DNA of 64,000 nt from Parvibaculum sp002684405 (GTDB taxonomy: Bacteria; Pseudomonadota; Alphaproteobacteria; Parvibaculales; Parvibaculaceae), in NCBI GenBank assembly GCA_965140395.1, contig OZ223207.1:1322325-1386324 (forward strand), given 5' to 3'. The stretch's first letter is position 1. The number at the start of each line of letters is the position of its first letter. Positions 8,155 through 15,973 of this stretch are shown piece after piece. The translations under genes and the position numbers were made by a program. A model generated the notes under the pieces. That model was not told the DNA's origin. It searched no databases and saw only the letters and a list, made by a program, of their open reading frames with translations.

Positions 8155-8820
8155 CTAGATCGGGTGCTTCTCGCGATAGGCGATGGCGGAAAGGATGAAG
8201 CGGGCGCCGATCACCAGCGCCTGCTCGTTCACCGCATGGCCGAGCCCCGGCATGGCCTGCCCTGCGGCAACGAGACCGGCATCGGTGAGGGCCTTCACCG
8301 ATTCCATCATCGCATAGACCGGCACCATCTCGTCCTGCTCGCCATGAATGAGCATGACGGGCGGTTTCGACTTCATGTCATCGGCCAGCCTGTCCGCGCC
8401 GACGAGGCCGCCCGCATAACCCAGGATCGCCGCCGGAGCCTCCCCGCGCCTGAGACCGACATGCAGCGCCATCACCGTGCCCTGGCTGAAACCAACCAGC
8501 ACGAGGCGTGAGCCGTCGAGCCCGAGCCGGGAAAGTTCCTCGTCTATCAGCGTGTCGATGCCTCCGCGCGCAGCGTCCGCCTCATCGAACATGCGGGGAT
8601 GGCCGACAGGCAGGCGCTGCATCCATTGATAGCCGCCATCCGGGCATGGCGTGGGGGCATCCGGCGCGACGAAAGCGATATCGGGCATCGAGCCCTGCCA
8701 GTAATCGGCAAAACTCATGAGGTCGGCCCCGTTGGAGCCGAGGCCGTGCAGGAAAACGACCAGCCATTTCGCCTTGCCGCTGGCGGCATCGCGGCGAAGG
8801 ATATTGCGCTCCCCGCTCAT
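8155..8820 (-). CDS. Phospholipase/carboxylesterase family hydrolase
   Basis: A 221-residue cytosolic alpha/beta hydrolase of the YpfH-like esterase family. The oxyanion motif HGLGSNG is at 25-31, the nucleophile is Ser112 in GFSQG, and Asp in HGEQDEMVP and His in GLGHAVN complete the triad. It cleaves small carboxylic or thio-esters. Its ATG overlaps the stop of the upstream aminotransferase gene by four bases (ATGA), so the two are translationally coupled. Confidence 0.88.
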   Translation of the reverse strand: MSGERNILRRDAASGKAKWLVVFLHGLGSNGADLMSFADYWQGSMPDIAFVAPDAPTPCPDGGYQWMQRLPVGHPRMFDEADAARGGIDTLIDEELSRLGLDGSRLVLVGFSQGTVMALHVGLRRGEAPAAILGYAGGLVGADRLADDMKSKPPVMLIHGEQDEMVPVYAMMESVKALTDAGLVAAGQAMPGLGHAVNEQALVIGARFILSAIAYREKHPI

Positions 8821-9995
8821 GCGGCGCGGGCTTTCGCCCAGTCGGCGAGGCGCTTGCTCGCTTCGGTCAGGATGCCGTCCTGCTTGCAGAAGCAGAAGCG
8901 GGCAAGATGGGTCGGCGCATCGCCGGAATCGTTCGAGTAGAACGCGCTCATGGGCACGGCGGCGACCTTGGCCTGTTCCGTGATCGCGCGGCAGAACTCT
9001 TCGTCGGTGCCGTTGAACCCGAGAGGCCGGAAATCGGCAGTCACGAAATAGGTGCCGTCGGCGGGCAGGACTTCGAACCCGGCCTCGGCCAATCCCTTCG
9101 AGAGAATGTCGCGCTTTGCCTCCAGCGCGCCGGCAAGCCCTGCGAAATAGTCGTCGTCCTTCCCCAGCCCGTAGGCGATGGCTGATTGCAGGCCGGGGGC
9201 CGTGGTGAAGGTCACGAATTGATGCGTCTTGGCGATGACCTCCATCAGCGCCGCGGGCGCGGTGACATAGCCGATCTTCCAGCCCGTCAGGGAAAAGGTC
9301 TTGCCCGCCGAACCGATGCGTACGCAGCGCTCGCGCATGCCGGGCAGCGTCATCAGCGGAATATGCTGATGGCCGGAAAAGACGAGATGCTCATAGACCT
9401 CGTCGCAGACGGCATAGGCGTCATATTTTTCCAAAAGCCCCGCGATCGCCGCCAGCTCCTCGCGGGTGAAGACCTTGCCGATGGGGTTCATGGGTGTGTT
9501 GAGGACGATGACCTTGGTCTTGTCGCTGAAAGCCGCCTCCAGCGCCTCCACCGGCAGCGACCAGTGCGGAGGCTGGAGCGCGACCGTCTTCACCGTGGCG
9601 CCTGCCGCCTCCACCACCGGGCGGTAGCTGTCGTAGCAGGGCTCGATCAGGATCGCCTCGTCGCCGGGCTGGAGGAGCGCGGTGATACTGTCATGCAGCG
9701 CTTCCGTCGCGCCGGAGGTGACCATCACTTCTTTCTGCCAATCGACATCGAGGCCGTAGAAGCGCCTGTTGGCCTCACCCACCGCTTCGCGCAGCGCGGG
9801 CAGTCCCATCATGGGCGGATACTGGTTGGGGCCGTCGAGGATCGCCTTCGCCGCCGCCTCCCGAATATCGGCTGGCCCTTCATCATCCGGAAACCCCTGT
9901 CCGAGATTAATGGCGCCATGTTCGTTCGCCAGGGCGGACATCACCGTGAAGATCGTGGTGCCGAGAGAGGCGAAGACGGGATTGGCGGGTTTCAT
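8817..9995 (-). CDS. Class I/II PLP-dependent aminotransferase
   Basis: A 392-residue fold-type I aminotransferase, nearest in layout to methionine or kynurenine aminotransferases (YbdL/KAT). It has GQGFPDDEGP near the N-terminus, the substrate motif NTPMNPIGK at 166-174, Asp198-Glu in the CDEVYEH block, and the PLP Lys at 232 within GSAGKTFS. The ATG at 9995 has GGAG upstream; the ORF extends 47 codons further without family similarity. It forms a coupled pair with the esterase. The amino acid donor is not certain. Confidence 0.9.
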   Translation of the reverse strand: MKPANPVFASLGTTIFTVMSALANEHGAINLGQGFPDDEGPADIREAAAKAILDGPNQYPPMMGLPALREAVGEANRRFYGLDVDWQKEVMVTSGATEALHDSITALLQPGDEAILIEPCYDSYRPVVEAAGATVKTVALQPPHWSLPVEALEAAFSDKTKVIVLNTPMNPIGKVFTREELAAIAGLLEKYDAYAVCDEVYEHLVFSGHQHIPLMTLPGMRERCVRIGSAGKTFSLTGWKIGYVTAPAALMEVIAKTHQFVTFTTAPGLQSAIAYGLGKDDDYFAGLAGALEAKRDILSKGLAEAGFEVLPADGTYFVTADFRPLGFNGTDEEFCRAITEQAKVAAVPMSAFYSNDSGDAPTHLARFCFCKQDGILTEASKRLADWAKARAA

Positions 9996-10339
9996 ATCGG
10001 CTCCGTATCCGTGCCATTTCGTTTGCAGGGACCGCTTTTCGCGGCTTGCTGTCCTTGTCGCGGGCGCCGAAAACACTGTCAACCGCGCGCCGATCCCCTT
10101 CCTGGTCAAAGGCCGCTGGAATGAGCGCAAAACCATTGATATGTTGTTGCCTGCAAATTGTTCATTTCGCCTTTTTTATGTGCATTCATGCTGCTCAACA
10201 AAAAGGCAAGGCATCGGGTGATATGCCGCTAACCAGCTGAAAAATATATGAAATCGTGCCGCGTCCCAGTTGGCACGGCCCATGCTATTCAGACATCACA
10301 TGACGGCGGGCACTGAGGCCCAACCACAAGGAACCCCGG
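9996..10339. other. Divergent intergenic region upstream of glnB
   Basis: The 344-base region lies between the aminotransferase and glnB starts. It holds the sigma-54 promoter at 10271-10286 and an AT-rich block around 10138-10210 that may bind activators or IHF. No clear NtrC palindrome and no ORF with coding character were found. Confidence 0.5.
10271..10286 (+). promoter_or_regulatory. Sigma-54 promoter of glnB-glnA
   Basis: TGGCAC-GGCCC-ATGCT matches the -24/-12 consensus, with exactly ten bases between the GG and GC pairs. The ATG of glnB is 54 bases downstream. RpoN/NtrC control of glnBA is established in other alphaproteobacteria, so the context supports the call. Confidence 0.75.
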
Positions 10340-10678
10340 ATGAAAAAGATCGAGGCGATCATCAAGCCGTTCAAACTCGACGAGGTAAAGGAGGCCCTTC
10401 AGGAAGTCGGTCTTCAGGGCATTACAGTTACGGAGGCGAAAGGCTTCGGCAGACAGAAAGGCCATACGGAACTTTATCGAGGTGCGGAATATGTCGTCGA
10501 TTTTCTCCCCAAGGTGAAAATCGAAGTCGTGCTGAATGACGATACGGTCGGCAAAGCCGTGGAAGCCATCCAGGCGGCTGCCCGCACGGGCCGCATCGGC
10601 GACGGCAAGATTTTTATCTCCAATGTCGAAGAGGCGATCCGCATCCGTACCGGCGAGACCGGCTCGGAAGCGATCTAA
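10340..10678 (+). CDS. glnB: Nitrogen regulatory protein PII
   Basis: The 112-residue PII signal protein is a trimer that binds ATP/ADP and 2-oxoglutarate and reports nitrogen state to GlnE, NtrB and others. The N-terminus MKKIEAIIKPFK is diagnostic. The T-loop uridylylation site is Tyr51 in GAEYVVDF, and the C-terminal IRTGETG block binds nucleotide. It is followed by glnA after 196 bases in the usual alphaproteobacterial order, which favours GlnB over GlnK (no amtB adjacent). Confidence 0.96.
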   Translation: MKKIEAIIKPFKLDEVKEALQEVGLQGITVTEAKGFGRQKGHTELYRGAEYVVDFLPKVKIEVVLNDDTVGKAVEAIQAAARTGRIGDGKIFISNVEEAIRIRTGETGSEAI

Positions 10679-10767
10679 CAGAGCGTAACGGCCGGCCAAC
10701 CGGCGACACGGCTCACAAGGTCCCAACCTGTGAACTCCGGGACCTCAAAAATATTGGAGGCACATCG

Positions 10768-10805
10768 CAGCATCCTTGCAGGGGGAACAGCCCCCGGGGT
10801 TGCTG
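10768..10805 (+). other. Two-part hairpin in the glnB-glnA spacer
   Basis: Outer arms CAGCATCC and GGTTGCTG (one mismatch) enclose a GGGGG-AACAG-CCCCC stem. It lies 70 bases before the glnA start and has no T-run, so it is not a simple terminator. It may stabilise or attenuate the glnBA message, or affect separate glnA expression. Confidence 0.5.
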
Positions 10806-10874
10806 TATCGTTTCAAGTTGAGGGGGCGGCCAGATCATGAGCAGCCCCCATCGAGAACAGGGAAAGAGGATCAA

Positions 10875-12284
10875 ATGGCTGACTTCAATTCGGTCCAGGC
10901 GCTGATCAAAGAGAAGGACGTGAAATACGTCGATCTGCGCTTCACCGATCCGCGCGGCAAGATGCAGCACGTCACGTTCGACGTGAACATGTGCGACGAA
11001 GACTTTTTCGCCGAGGGCACGATGTTCGACGGTTCGTCGATCGCCGGCTGGAAGGCGATCAACGAGTCCGACATGATCCTGCTCCCGGACATCGAAACCG
11101 CGGTAATCGACCCCTTCTACGCCCAGACCACGCTCGCGATTTTCTGCGACATTCTGGAGCCCTCCACCGGCGAGCCCTATGGCCGCGACCCGCGTGGCAC
11201 GGCGAAGCTTGCCGAGGCCTATCTCAAGTCCACCGGCATCGGCGATACGGTCGTGTTCGGCCCGGAAGCCGAATTCTTCGTGTTCGACGACGTGAAGTTC
11301 TCCACCGAGCCCTACAACACGGGCTTCGCGGTGGACAGCGTCGAGCTGCCGACCAATTCCGACACGGAATACGAGACGGGCAACCTCGGCCATCGTCCGC
11401 GCACCAAGGGCGGCTATTTCCCGACCAACCCGATCGATAGCGGTCAGGACCTGCGCGGCGAAATGCTGACGGTCATGGGCGAGATGGGCGTCGAAATCGA
11501 AAAGCACCATCACGAAGTCGCCGCGGCCCAGCACGAGCTCGGCATGAAGTTCCAGACCCTCACCAAGGTCGCCGACCACCTGCAGATCTACAAGTATGCG
11601 ATCCACAATGTGGCGCATGCCTTCGGCAAGTCGGCCACCTTCATGCCGAAGCCGGTCTTCGGCGACAACGGCACGGGCATGCATTGCCATCAGTCGATCT
11701 GGAAAGAGGGCAAGCCGCTCTTCGCCGGTAACAAGTATGCCGACCTTTCCGAGGAATGCCTGTGGTACATCGGCGGCATCCTGAAGCACGCCAAGGCGCT
11801 GAACGCCTTCACCAACCCGTCCACCAACTCCTACAAGCGTCTGGTGCCGGGTTACGAAGCGCCGGTGCTGCTGGCCTATTCGGCCCGCAACCGTTCGGCC
11901 TCCTGCCGTATCCCTTATGGCACGTCGCCCAAGGCCAAGCGCATCGAGATCCGTTTCCCGGATCCGACGGCGAACCCCTATCTCGCCTTCGCCGCGATGA
12001 TGATGGCCGGCCTTGACGGCATCGATAACAAGATCGATCCGGGCGCGCCGATGGACAAGAACCTTTACGATCTTCCGCCGGAAGAGCTGAAGGACATCCC
12101 GACCGTTTGCGGCTCGCTGCGCGAAGCGCTTGTCGCACTCGACGAGGACCGCGACTTCCTGAAGAAGGGCGGCGTGTTCACCGACGACCAGATCGAGGGT
12201 TACCTCGAGCTCAAGTGGGAAGAAAACATGCGGTACGAAATGACGCCGCATCCGGTCGAATACGACATGTACTATTCCTGCTAA
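10875..12284 (+). CDS. glnA: Glutamine synthetase, type I
   Basis: The 469-residue dodecameric enzyme makes glutamine from glutamate, ammonia and ATP. It has the beta-grasp DGSS(I) motif near 54, PEAEFF and GMHCHQS metal/substrate motifs, and NPSTNSYKRLVPGYEAP. The adenylylation site Tyr398 is in NLYDLPPEE, marking the GSI-beta class controlled by GlnE and PII. The ATG at 10875 follows GGAAAGAGGA; the ORF extends upstream without similarity. Confidence 0.97.
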   Translation: MADFNSVQALIKEKDVKYVDLRFTDPRGKMQHVTFDVNMCDEDFFAEGTMFDGSSIAGWKAINESDMILLPDIETAVIDPFYAQTTLAIFCDILEPSTGEPYGRDPRGTAKLAEAYLKSTGIGDTVVFGPEAEFFVFDDVKFSTEPYNTGFAVDSVELPTNSDTEYETGNLGHRPRTKGGYFPTNPIDSGQDLRGEMLTVMGEMGVEIEKHHHEVAAAQHELGMKFQTLTKVADHLQIYKYAIHNVAHAFGKSATFMPKPVFGDNGTGMHCHQSIWKEGKPLFAGNKYADLSEECLWYIGGILKHAKALNAFTNPSTNSYKRLVPGYEAPVLLAYSARNRSASCRIPYGTSPKAKRIEIRFPDPTANPYLAFAAMMMAGLDGIDNKIDPGAPMDKNLYDLPPEELKDIPTVCGSLREALVALDEDRDFLKKGGVFTDDQIEGYLELKWEENMRYEMTPHPVEYDMYYSC

Positions 12285-12307
12285 TCCTTTCGGATATGCA
12301 GAACGGC

Positions 12308-12335
12308 AAGGGCCGGAGCGAAAGCTCCGGCCCTT
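12308..12335. terminator. Terminator after glnA
   Basis: A 12-bp perfect stem, AAGGGCCGGAGC with GCTCCGGCCCTT, has a GAAA tetraloop and is followed by TTCTTTT. It ends glnA and can also serve the convergent hydrolase gene ending at 12372. Confidence 0.9.
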
Positions 12336-12371
12336 TTCTTTTGCGGGGTCGTTTGCAGGTCGTTTGCGGGC

Positions 12372-13169
12372 TCAGGCCGCGCCGACGGCGCCCTCTTCCC
12401 AGAGCAATGTAACGGCAGGTCTCGTTTCCCAAAGCGAGGGCTCGTGATGGATGAGGATGGTCGCACCCTCCTCGCCCAGATCCGCCAGCCGGTCGGCACT
12501 TGCCTGCGCTTCCTTCTTGTCGAAGGTCAGCCCCGGCGGTTTGCGGGCCGCGAGCTGTCCGGCTGTATAAAGCGCATCGCCCGTCATCACGAAACGGCGG
12601 CCCGAGGGGAACGTCACCTGAAGGCTCTGATGGCCGGGCGTATGGCCCACCGTCGAGATCAGCACCAGCGCGCCGTCGCCAAACACATCGAAACTGTCGT
12701 CATATTCGATCAGCTCCAGCGACTGGCCGTCGCCGAAAAAGTCGCCGCGCACATAGCCATGCTTGCCGGTGTCCATCAACCCCGTGGCATGCTCGTATTC
12801 GCTACGGCGCGCCAACACGGTCGCTTTCGGAAAGAAGCGGTTCATGCCGCAATGATCGTTGTGGAGATGAGAGTTGATGATGAAACGAATGCGCGAGGCC
12901 TCGATGCCCGCCTGCTCCAGACGCGCAAGCAGCGTCTCGCTCTCTTCATAGTCCGGCACTGTGACCGTGGTTGCGAGCTTGCCCCAATAGCCGACCGGAT
13001 CGGTGCAGACACAAGGATGCATGCTGGTATCCCAGACGACCAGGCCTTCGGGATGCTCGATCACGAAACACATGGAGGGCACGCGGCGCAGTTCGCCCCG
13101 AATACCGCCCCCTTCGAGCAGGCCGGTATCGACGCCGATATGACCGCAGCAGGCGGAAAGGAGCTTCAT
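12372..13169 (-). CDS. MBL-fold hydrolase, AHL lactonase-like
   Basis: A 265-residue metallo-beta-lactamase fold hydrolase. The dinuclear zinc motif HLHNDH is at 101-106, followed by GHTPGHQS, a metal-bridging Asp in MTGDALY and a late His in ILIHHEP. The layout (N-terminal strand region with FVIEHPEG, spacing of motifs) resembles N-acyl homoserine lactonases such as AiiA/AttM. Other lactones or thioesters are equally possible. It overlaps the upstream VOC gene by one base (TGATG) and forms an operon with it. Confidence 0.82.
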   Translation of the reverse strand: MKLLSACCGHIGVDTGLLEGGGIRGELRRVPSMCFVIEHPEGLVVWDTSMHPCVCTDPVGYWGKLATTVTVPDYEESETLLARLEQAGIEASRIRFIINSHLHNDHCGMNRFFPKATVLARRSEYEHATGLMDTGKHGYVRGDFFGDGQSLELIEYDDSFDVFGDGALVLISTVGHTPGHQSLQVTFPSGRRFVMTGDALYTAGQLAARKPPGLTFDKKEAQASADRLADLGEEGATILIHHEPSLWETRPAVTLLWEEGAVGAA

Positions 13170-13936
13170 CAGACCGCCTCCAGCAAAGCGAAATCCACGC
13201 CGCCTATCCGCACCGTGTGCCCGCTCACCGGCAAGCCGAGCTGACGGGCCTTCTCCAGCGCCTTGCCGCGGTCGCGCATGGCAATGTCGATGCCGACGAC
13301 CCCGGTGCCGTCCTCATCCACCGGATCGACGAAACGGATAACGCCGCGTGCCAGGCGCACTTCCGGGCCGTCATCGGCCATGGCGACTTCGCCCTGAAGA
13401 AGCTCACCCCATCTCTCGGCGAGTTTCCCCGGTGCGCGGGACTGGATGGAGACGGCGCGAATGCCGGTCGCATTATCGCTGCGCGCATTCCGCCACTCCC
13501 TGCCGGCCGGCGGCCAATCGCTGTCGGGATCGAGCCAGTCTTCCACACCGGTGACGGAATCGACCGAGGTCAGCACGCCGCCGAAGTCGCCGGGATGGAA
13601 ATGGGTAAAGACATAGGTTCCGTCATGCTCGGCGATCTTGCGTGCCCCGAGCCCCAGAATGCGGTCTCGATGCGCATGGGCATCTTCGGATTGCAGAATG
13701 ACCATGTAGCCCGCATCGCCGCCCCGCCTGTGGAGGTAACGAAGCGCCGAGGCGTCGCCCTGGACCGGCTGCACCACCTCCAGAAACTCGCCGCCCACCG
13801 GCATGACGGCATTGACGAGACCGAATATGCCGACGCCCGGATCGTTATAGGCGACCGTCAGACCCAGCACATCGCAAAGCGGCCTCACCACCGGATCCAG
13901 ATCATGCGCAACCAGCGCAATCTGCCTCAACCACAT
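13169..13936 (-). CDS. VOC-superfamily (glyoxalase/dioxygenase-like) protein
   Basis: A 255-residue protein with two repeated beta-alpha-beta units, beginning WLRQIALVAHDLDPV (about 1-120) and IRAVSIQSRAP (about 165-255). These look like vicinal oxygen chelate or glyoxalase-like domains. Metal ligands are not certain, so a hydratase or binding role is possible. The ATG at 13936 follows GGGAGGG and is preferred over starts in the longer ORF. It is first in a two-gene operon with the lactonase-like enzyme. Confidence 0.75.
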   Translation of the reverse strand: MWLRQIALVAHDLDPVVRPLCDVLGLTVAYNDPGVGIFGLVNAVMPVGGEFLEVVQPVQGDASALRYLHRRGGDAGYMVILQSEDAHAHRDRILGLGARKIAEHDGTYVFTHFHPGDFGGVLTSVDSVTGVEDWLDPDSDWPPAGREWRNARSDNATGIRAVSIQSRAPGKLAERWGELLQGEVAMADDGPEVRLARGVIRFVDPVDEDGTGVVGIDIAMRDRGKALEKARQLGLPVSGHTVRIGGVDFALLEAV

Positions 13937-13995
13937 CTCGCCCTCCCTTTTTATTCCGTATACGTTTTTTTTAGTTCGTGTACATCTCTTTTTTC

Positions 13996-14043
13996 CGCAT
14001 CCCGTTCGGTCAGCAATGTTGACCAACAAAATTGTCGCATCCC
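13996..14043. promoter_or_regulatory. Operator-like cluster: direct repeats flanking a palindrome
   Basis: CGCATCCC occurs at 13996-14003 and 14036-14043, exactly 40 bases apart (about four helical turns). Between them lies the inverted repeat GGTCA-N7-TGACC at 14008-14024. The cluster sits 60-110 bases upstream of the VOC gene and just upstream of the plus-strand promoter-like pair. It could control both directions. No regulator gene is adjacent. Confidence 0.45.
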
Positions 14044-14053
14044 ACTAATTTCG

Positions 14054-14083
14054 TTGACGTTTTTGCCGCGACGGGCGTAGCAT
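14054..14083 (+). promoter_or_regulatory. Possible sigma-70 promoter (TTGACG-N18-TAGCAT)
   Basis: A -35-like TTGACG (14054-14059) and a -10-like TAGCAT (14078-14083) are 18 bases apart. They point to the 10-codon ORF at 14116. The match is moderate and unproven. Confidence 0.35.
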
Positions 14084-14115
14084 TCATTCATCAACCAACG
14101 GAGGAGGTTTCGAAG

Positions 14116-14148
14116 ATGACCCCACCGGCGCAGGAAATCTCCTGCTGA
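14116..14148 (+). CDS. Possible 10-residue leader peptide MTPPAQEISC
   Basis: The ATG is eight bases behind GGAGGAGG, the best ribosome binding site in the region, and a stop follows after ten codons ending in Cys. The coding bases include a hairpin, GCAGGA-AATC-TCCTGC (14130-14145). Two bases after the stop another ATG opens a 64-codon ORF (14151-14345) with no recognised family. The pair could be a leader peptide with a coupled small gene, or a decayed gene. Function unknown. Confidence 0.3.
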   Translation: MTPPAQEISC

Positions 14149-14344
14149 ATATGACACTACACTCACCGTCTCTCGACGCGCATCTAATGCGCCGCCGCGC
14201 CAGCCAATCATATAGGCCTTTGCGCGAGGAAATTGCTGGTGTCGGAGGTCCAGACCAGACGAGCGCCACTGAGCGTGCGACAACGACGATGAGCCTATAT
14301 TCGGGTTTACATCCCCGAAGGAGTGCGGAAAGCACATCCAGATA

Positions 14345-14402
14345 GCAACCCCGCAAGGAACGCCCGACAGGATGACCGGGGCTTCCGATTGAGCGGGGTT
14401 GC
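14345..14402. other. Long perfect-ended hairpin, possible structured RNA
   Basis: Arms GCAACCCCGC (14345-14354) and GCGGGGTTGC (14393-14402) form ten perfect pairs. Inside, GGAA/TTCC and GCCC/GGGC can pair around a 13-base loop. There is no T-run on either side, so it is not a standard intrinsic terminator. It lies 70 bases past the stop of the DASS-transporter gene and could stabilise its 3' end. Confidence 0.45.
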
Positions 14403-14472
14403 GCCGTTGACGTTTCATCCTTCGCTACGCCCTTCCCTCTCTCGCCTCTTCAACTTCATCCGCCCCGTAGCT

Positions 14473-15972
14473 TCATGCGGCCCAGTCCGGCACCACGCCG
14501 TGCTGGATACCGAACACGATGGGCGCCAGCCAATAGGTCATGGCGACGATGAGGACGAGAAAACCGATATTGAGCCAGACACCCGCCCGCGCCATTTGCG
14601 GCAGGGTGAATTTGCCACTGCCGAAGACGATGGCATTGGGCGGCGTTCCCACCGGCAGCATGAAGGAACAACTGGCCGCCAGCGCCGCCGGAACGGCCAG
14701 CAGCAGCGGGTTCTCGCCGAGGCTGATCGCCATAGCGGCGATGACCGGCAGGAACGTCGCCGCTGTCGCCGTATTGCTGGTCAGTTCGGTCAGCAGAAGA
14801 ATACAGACGCAGACCAGCGCGACCAGCGCCAGAAGCGGCATGGCGCTTGCCCCGTCGAAGAGACTGCCGATCCAGCTCGCAACGCCCTGCCCCTCGATCG
14901 CCGCGGCAAGGCTGAGCCCGCCGCCGAACAGCAGGAAGACATCCCATGGCAAGCGCTTTGCGGTCTGCCAGTTCATCAAGAACTCGCCCTCGCGCAGATT
15001 GACCGGGATCAGGAAGAGCGCGATGCCGCCTGCCATGGCAATGGTGGTGTCGTTGAGAAGCGGCAGCCAGTCCTGCAACAGGGGCCGAAACACCCAGGCG
15101 GATGCTGTTGCCGCGAACACGATGGCGACATGCTTTTCCGGGCGGCTGATGCGCCCGAGATTTTCACGTTCCGCCGCGATCAGGCCGTCGACGCCCGACA
15201 TCTCCACCCTGTCCAGCCGGAAGAGGACCCGCGTCAGGAACAGAAAGGTCAGCGGCAGGCCGATCAGCACGATCGGAATACCGAGTAGCATCCATTGGGC
15301 AAAGCCGATCTGATAGCCATAGGTCTGGTTCAGAAAGGCGGCGAGCAATGCATTGGGCGGCGTGCCGATCAGTGTGCCCAGCCCGCCAATGGTCGCGCTA
15401 TAGGCAACCGACAAGAGCAGTACCAGCGAGAAGTCAGCCGCGCCCGCCTTGGCCTCCTTGCTCACCGCCTGGTCTTCCACCAGCGCGATGACCGACATGG
15501 CAATCGGCAGCATCATGAGAGAGGTCGCGGTGTTGCTCACCCACATGGAAAGCATCGCGGCCGCGAGCATGAAACCGGCAACGATATGGCTCGCCTTGTG
15601 GCCCATAATACCGATCAGTGCGAGCGCGATACGCCGGTGAAGGCCCCACCGCTCCATCGCCAGAGCGATCAGGAAGCCGCCGAAGAAGAGAAAGATCAGC
15701 GGATGCGCGTAGGGGCTCGTCACCTGCTTGATCGACGCCACATCCAGCGCGGGCAGCAGGACCATCGGCATGAGCGAGGTCACGGGGATAGGCACCGGCT
15801 CGCAGATCCACCATGTCGCCATCAGCGCGGCGACACCGGCGACCAGCCAGCCTTCCCCGCTCAGGCCCGCGGGCGCGGGCAGCACGAATGTCAGCAGGAG
15901 CAGAGCCGGGCCCAGTATGAGCCCCAGCTTCTGCCGCCCGCCATAGGCCGGTTCCGTTGCCGCCGAGGTCAT
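14473..15972 (-). CDS. DASS/SLC13-family anion:sodium symporter
   Basis: A 499-residue membrane protein with about eleven to twelve hydrophobic helices. It has the twin SNT motifs of divalent anion:Na+ symporters: WVSNTATSLMMLP in the first half and ELTSNTATAATFLP in the second. Each is followed by a proline-rich hairpin (IGTPPNALL and VGTPPNAIV). These transport C4-dicarboxylates, citrate or sulfate; the substrate is not clear. The start lies one base past the stop of the oxidoreductase gene, so the two are coupled, suggesting uptake and reduction of an unsaturated acid. Confidence 0.88.
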   Translation of the reverse strand: MTSAATEPAYGGRQKLGLILGPALLLLTFVLPAPAGLSGEGWLVAGVAALMATWWICEPVPIPVTSLMPMVLLPALDVASIKQVTSPYAHPLIFLFFGGFLIALAMERWGLHRRIALALIGIMGHKASHIVAGFMLAAAMLSMWVSNTATSLMMLPIAMSVIALVEDQAVSKEAKAGAADFSLVLLLSVAYSATIGGLGTLIGTPPNALLAAFLNQTYGYQIGFAQWMLLGIPIVLIGLPLTFLFLTRVLFRLDRVEMSGVDGLIAAERENLGRISRPEKHVAIVFAATASAWVFRPLLQDWLPLLNDTTIAMAGGIALFLIPVNLREGEFLMNWQTAKRLPWDVFLLFGGGLSLAAAIEGQGVASWIGSLFDGASAMPLLALVALVCVCILLLTELTSNTATAATFLPVIAAMAISLGENPLLLAVPAALAASCSFMLPVGTPPNAIVFGSGKFTLPQMARAGVWLNIGFLVLIVAMTYWLAPIVFGIQHGVVPDWAA

Positions 15973-15973
15973 A

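Larger units (their letters stand above)
13937..14472. other. 536-base intergenic region with several signals
   Basis: This region lies between the DASS-transporter gene end and the VOC gene start. It is AT-rich from 13945 to 14100. It holds direct repeats CGCATCCC, a palindrome at 14008-14024, a plus-strand promoter-like pair, a 10-codon ORF with an ideal Shine-Dalgarno, and a long hairpin at 14345-14402. I recognise no known gene family here. Confidence 0.6.

Noticed and set aside
10137..10270. NtrC binding palindrome upstream of glnB
   Set aside because: No sequence close to the GCAC-N-GTGC type dimer site was found, so only the sigma-54 promoter is called.
14323..15288. Plus-strand ORF of 321 codons
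   Set aside because: Most of it is antisense to the DASS transporter gene, and the part before 14473 has no recognised family. A short run resembling GFR-type C-type lectin or SUMF1 ends was seen but is too short to support.
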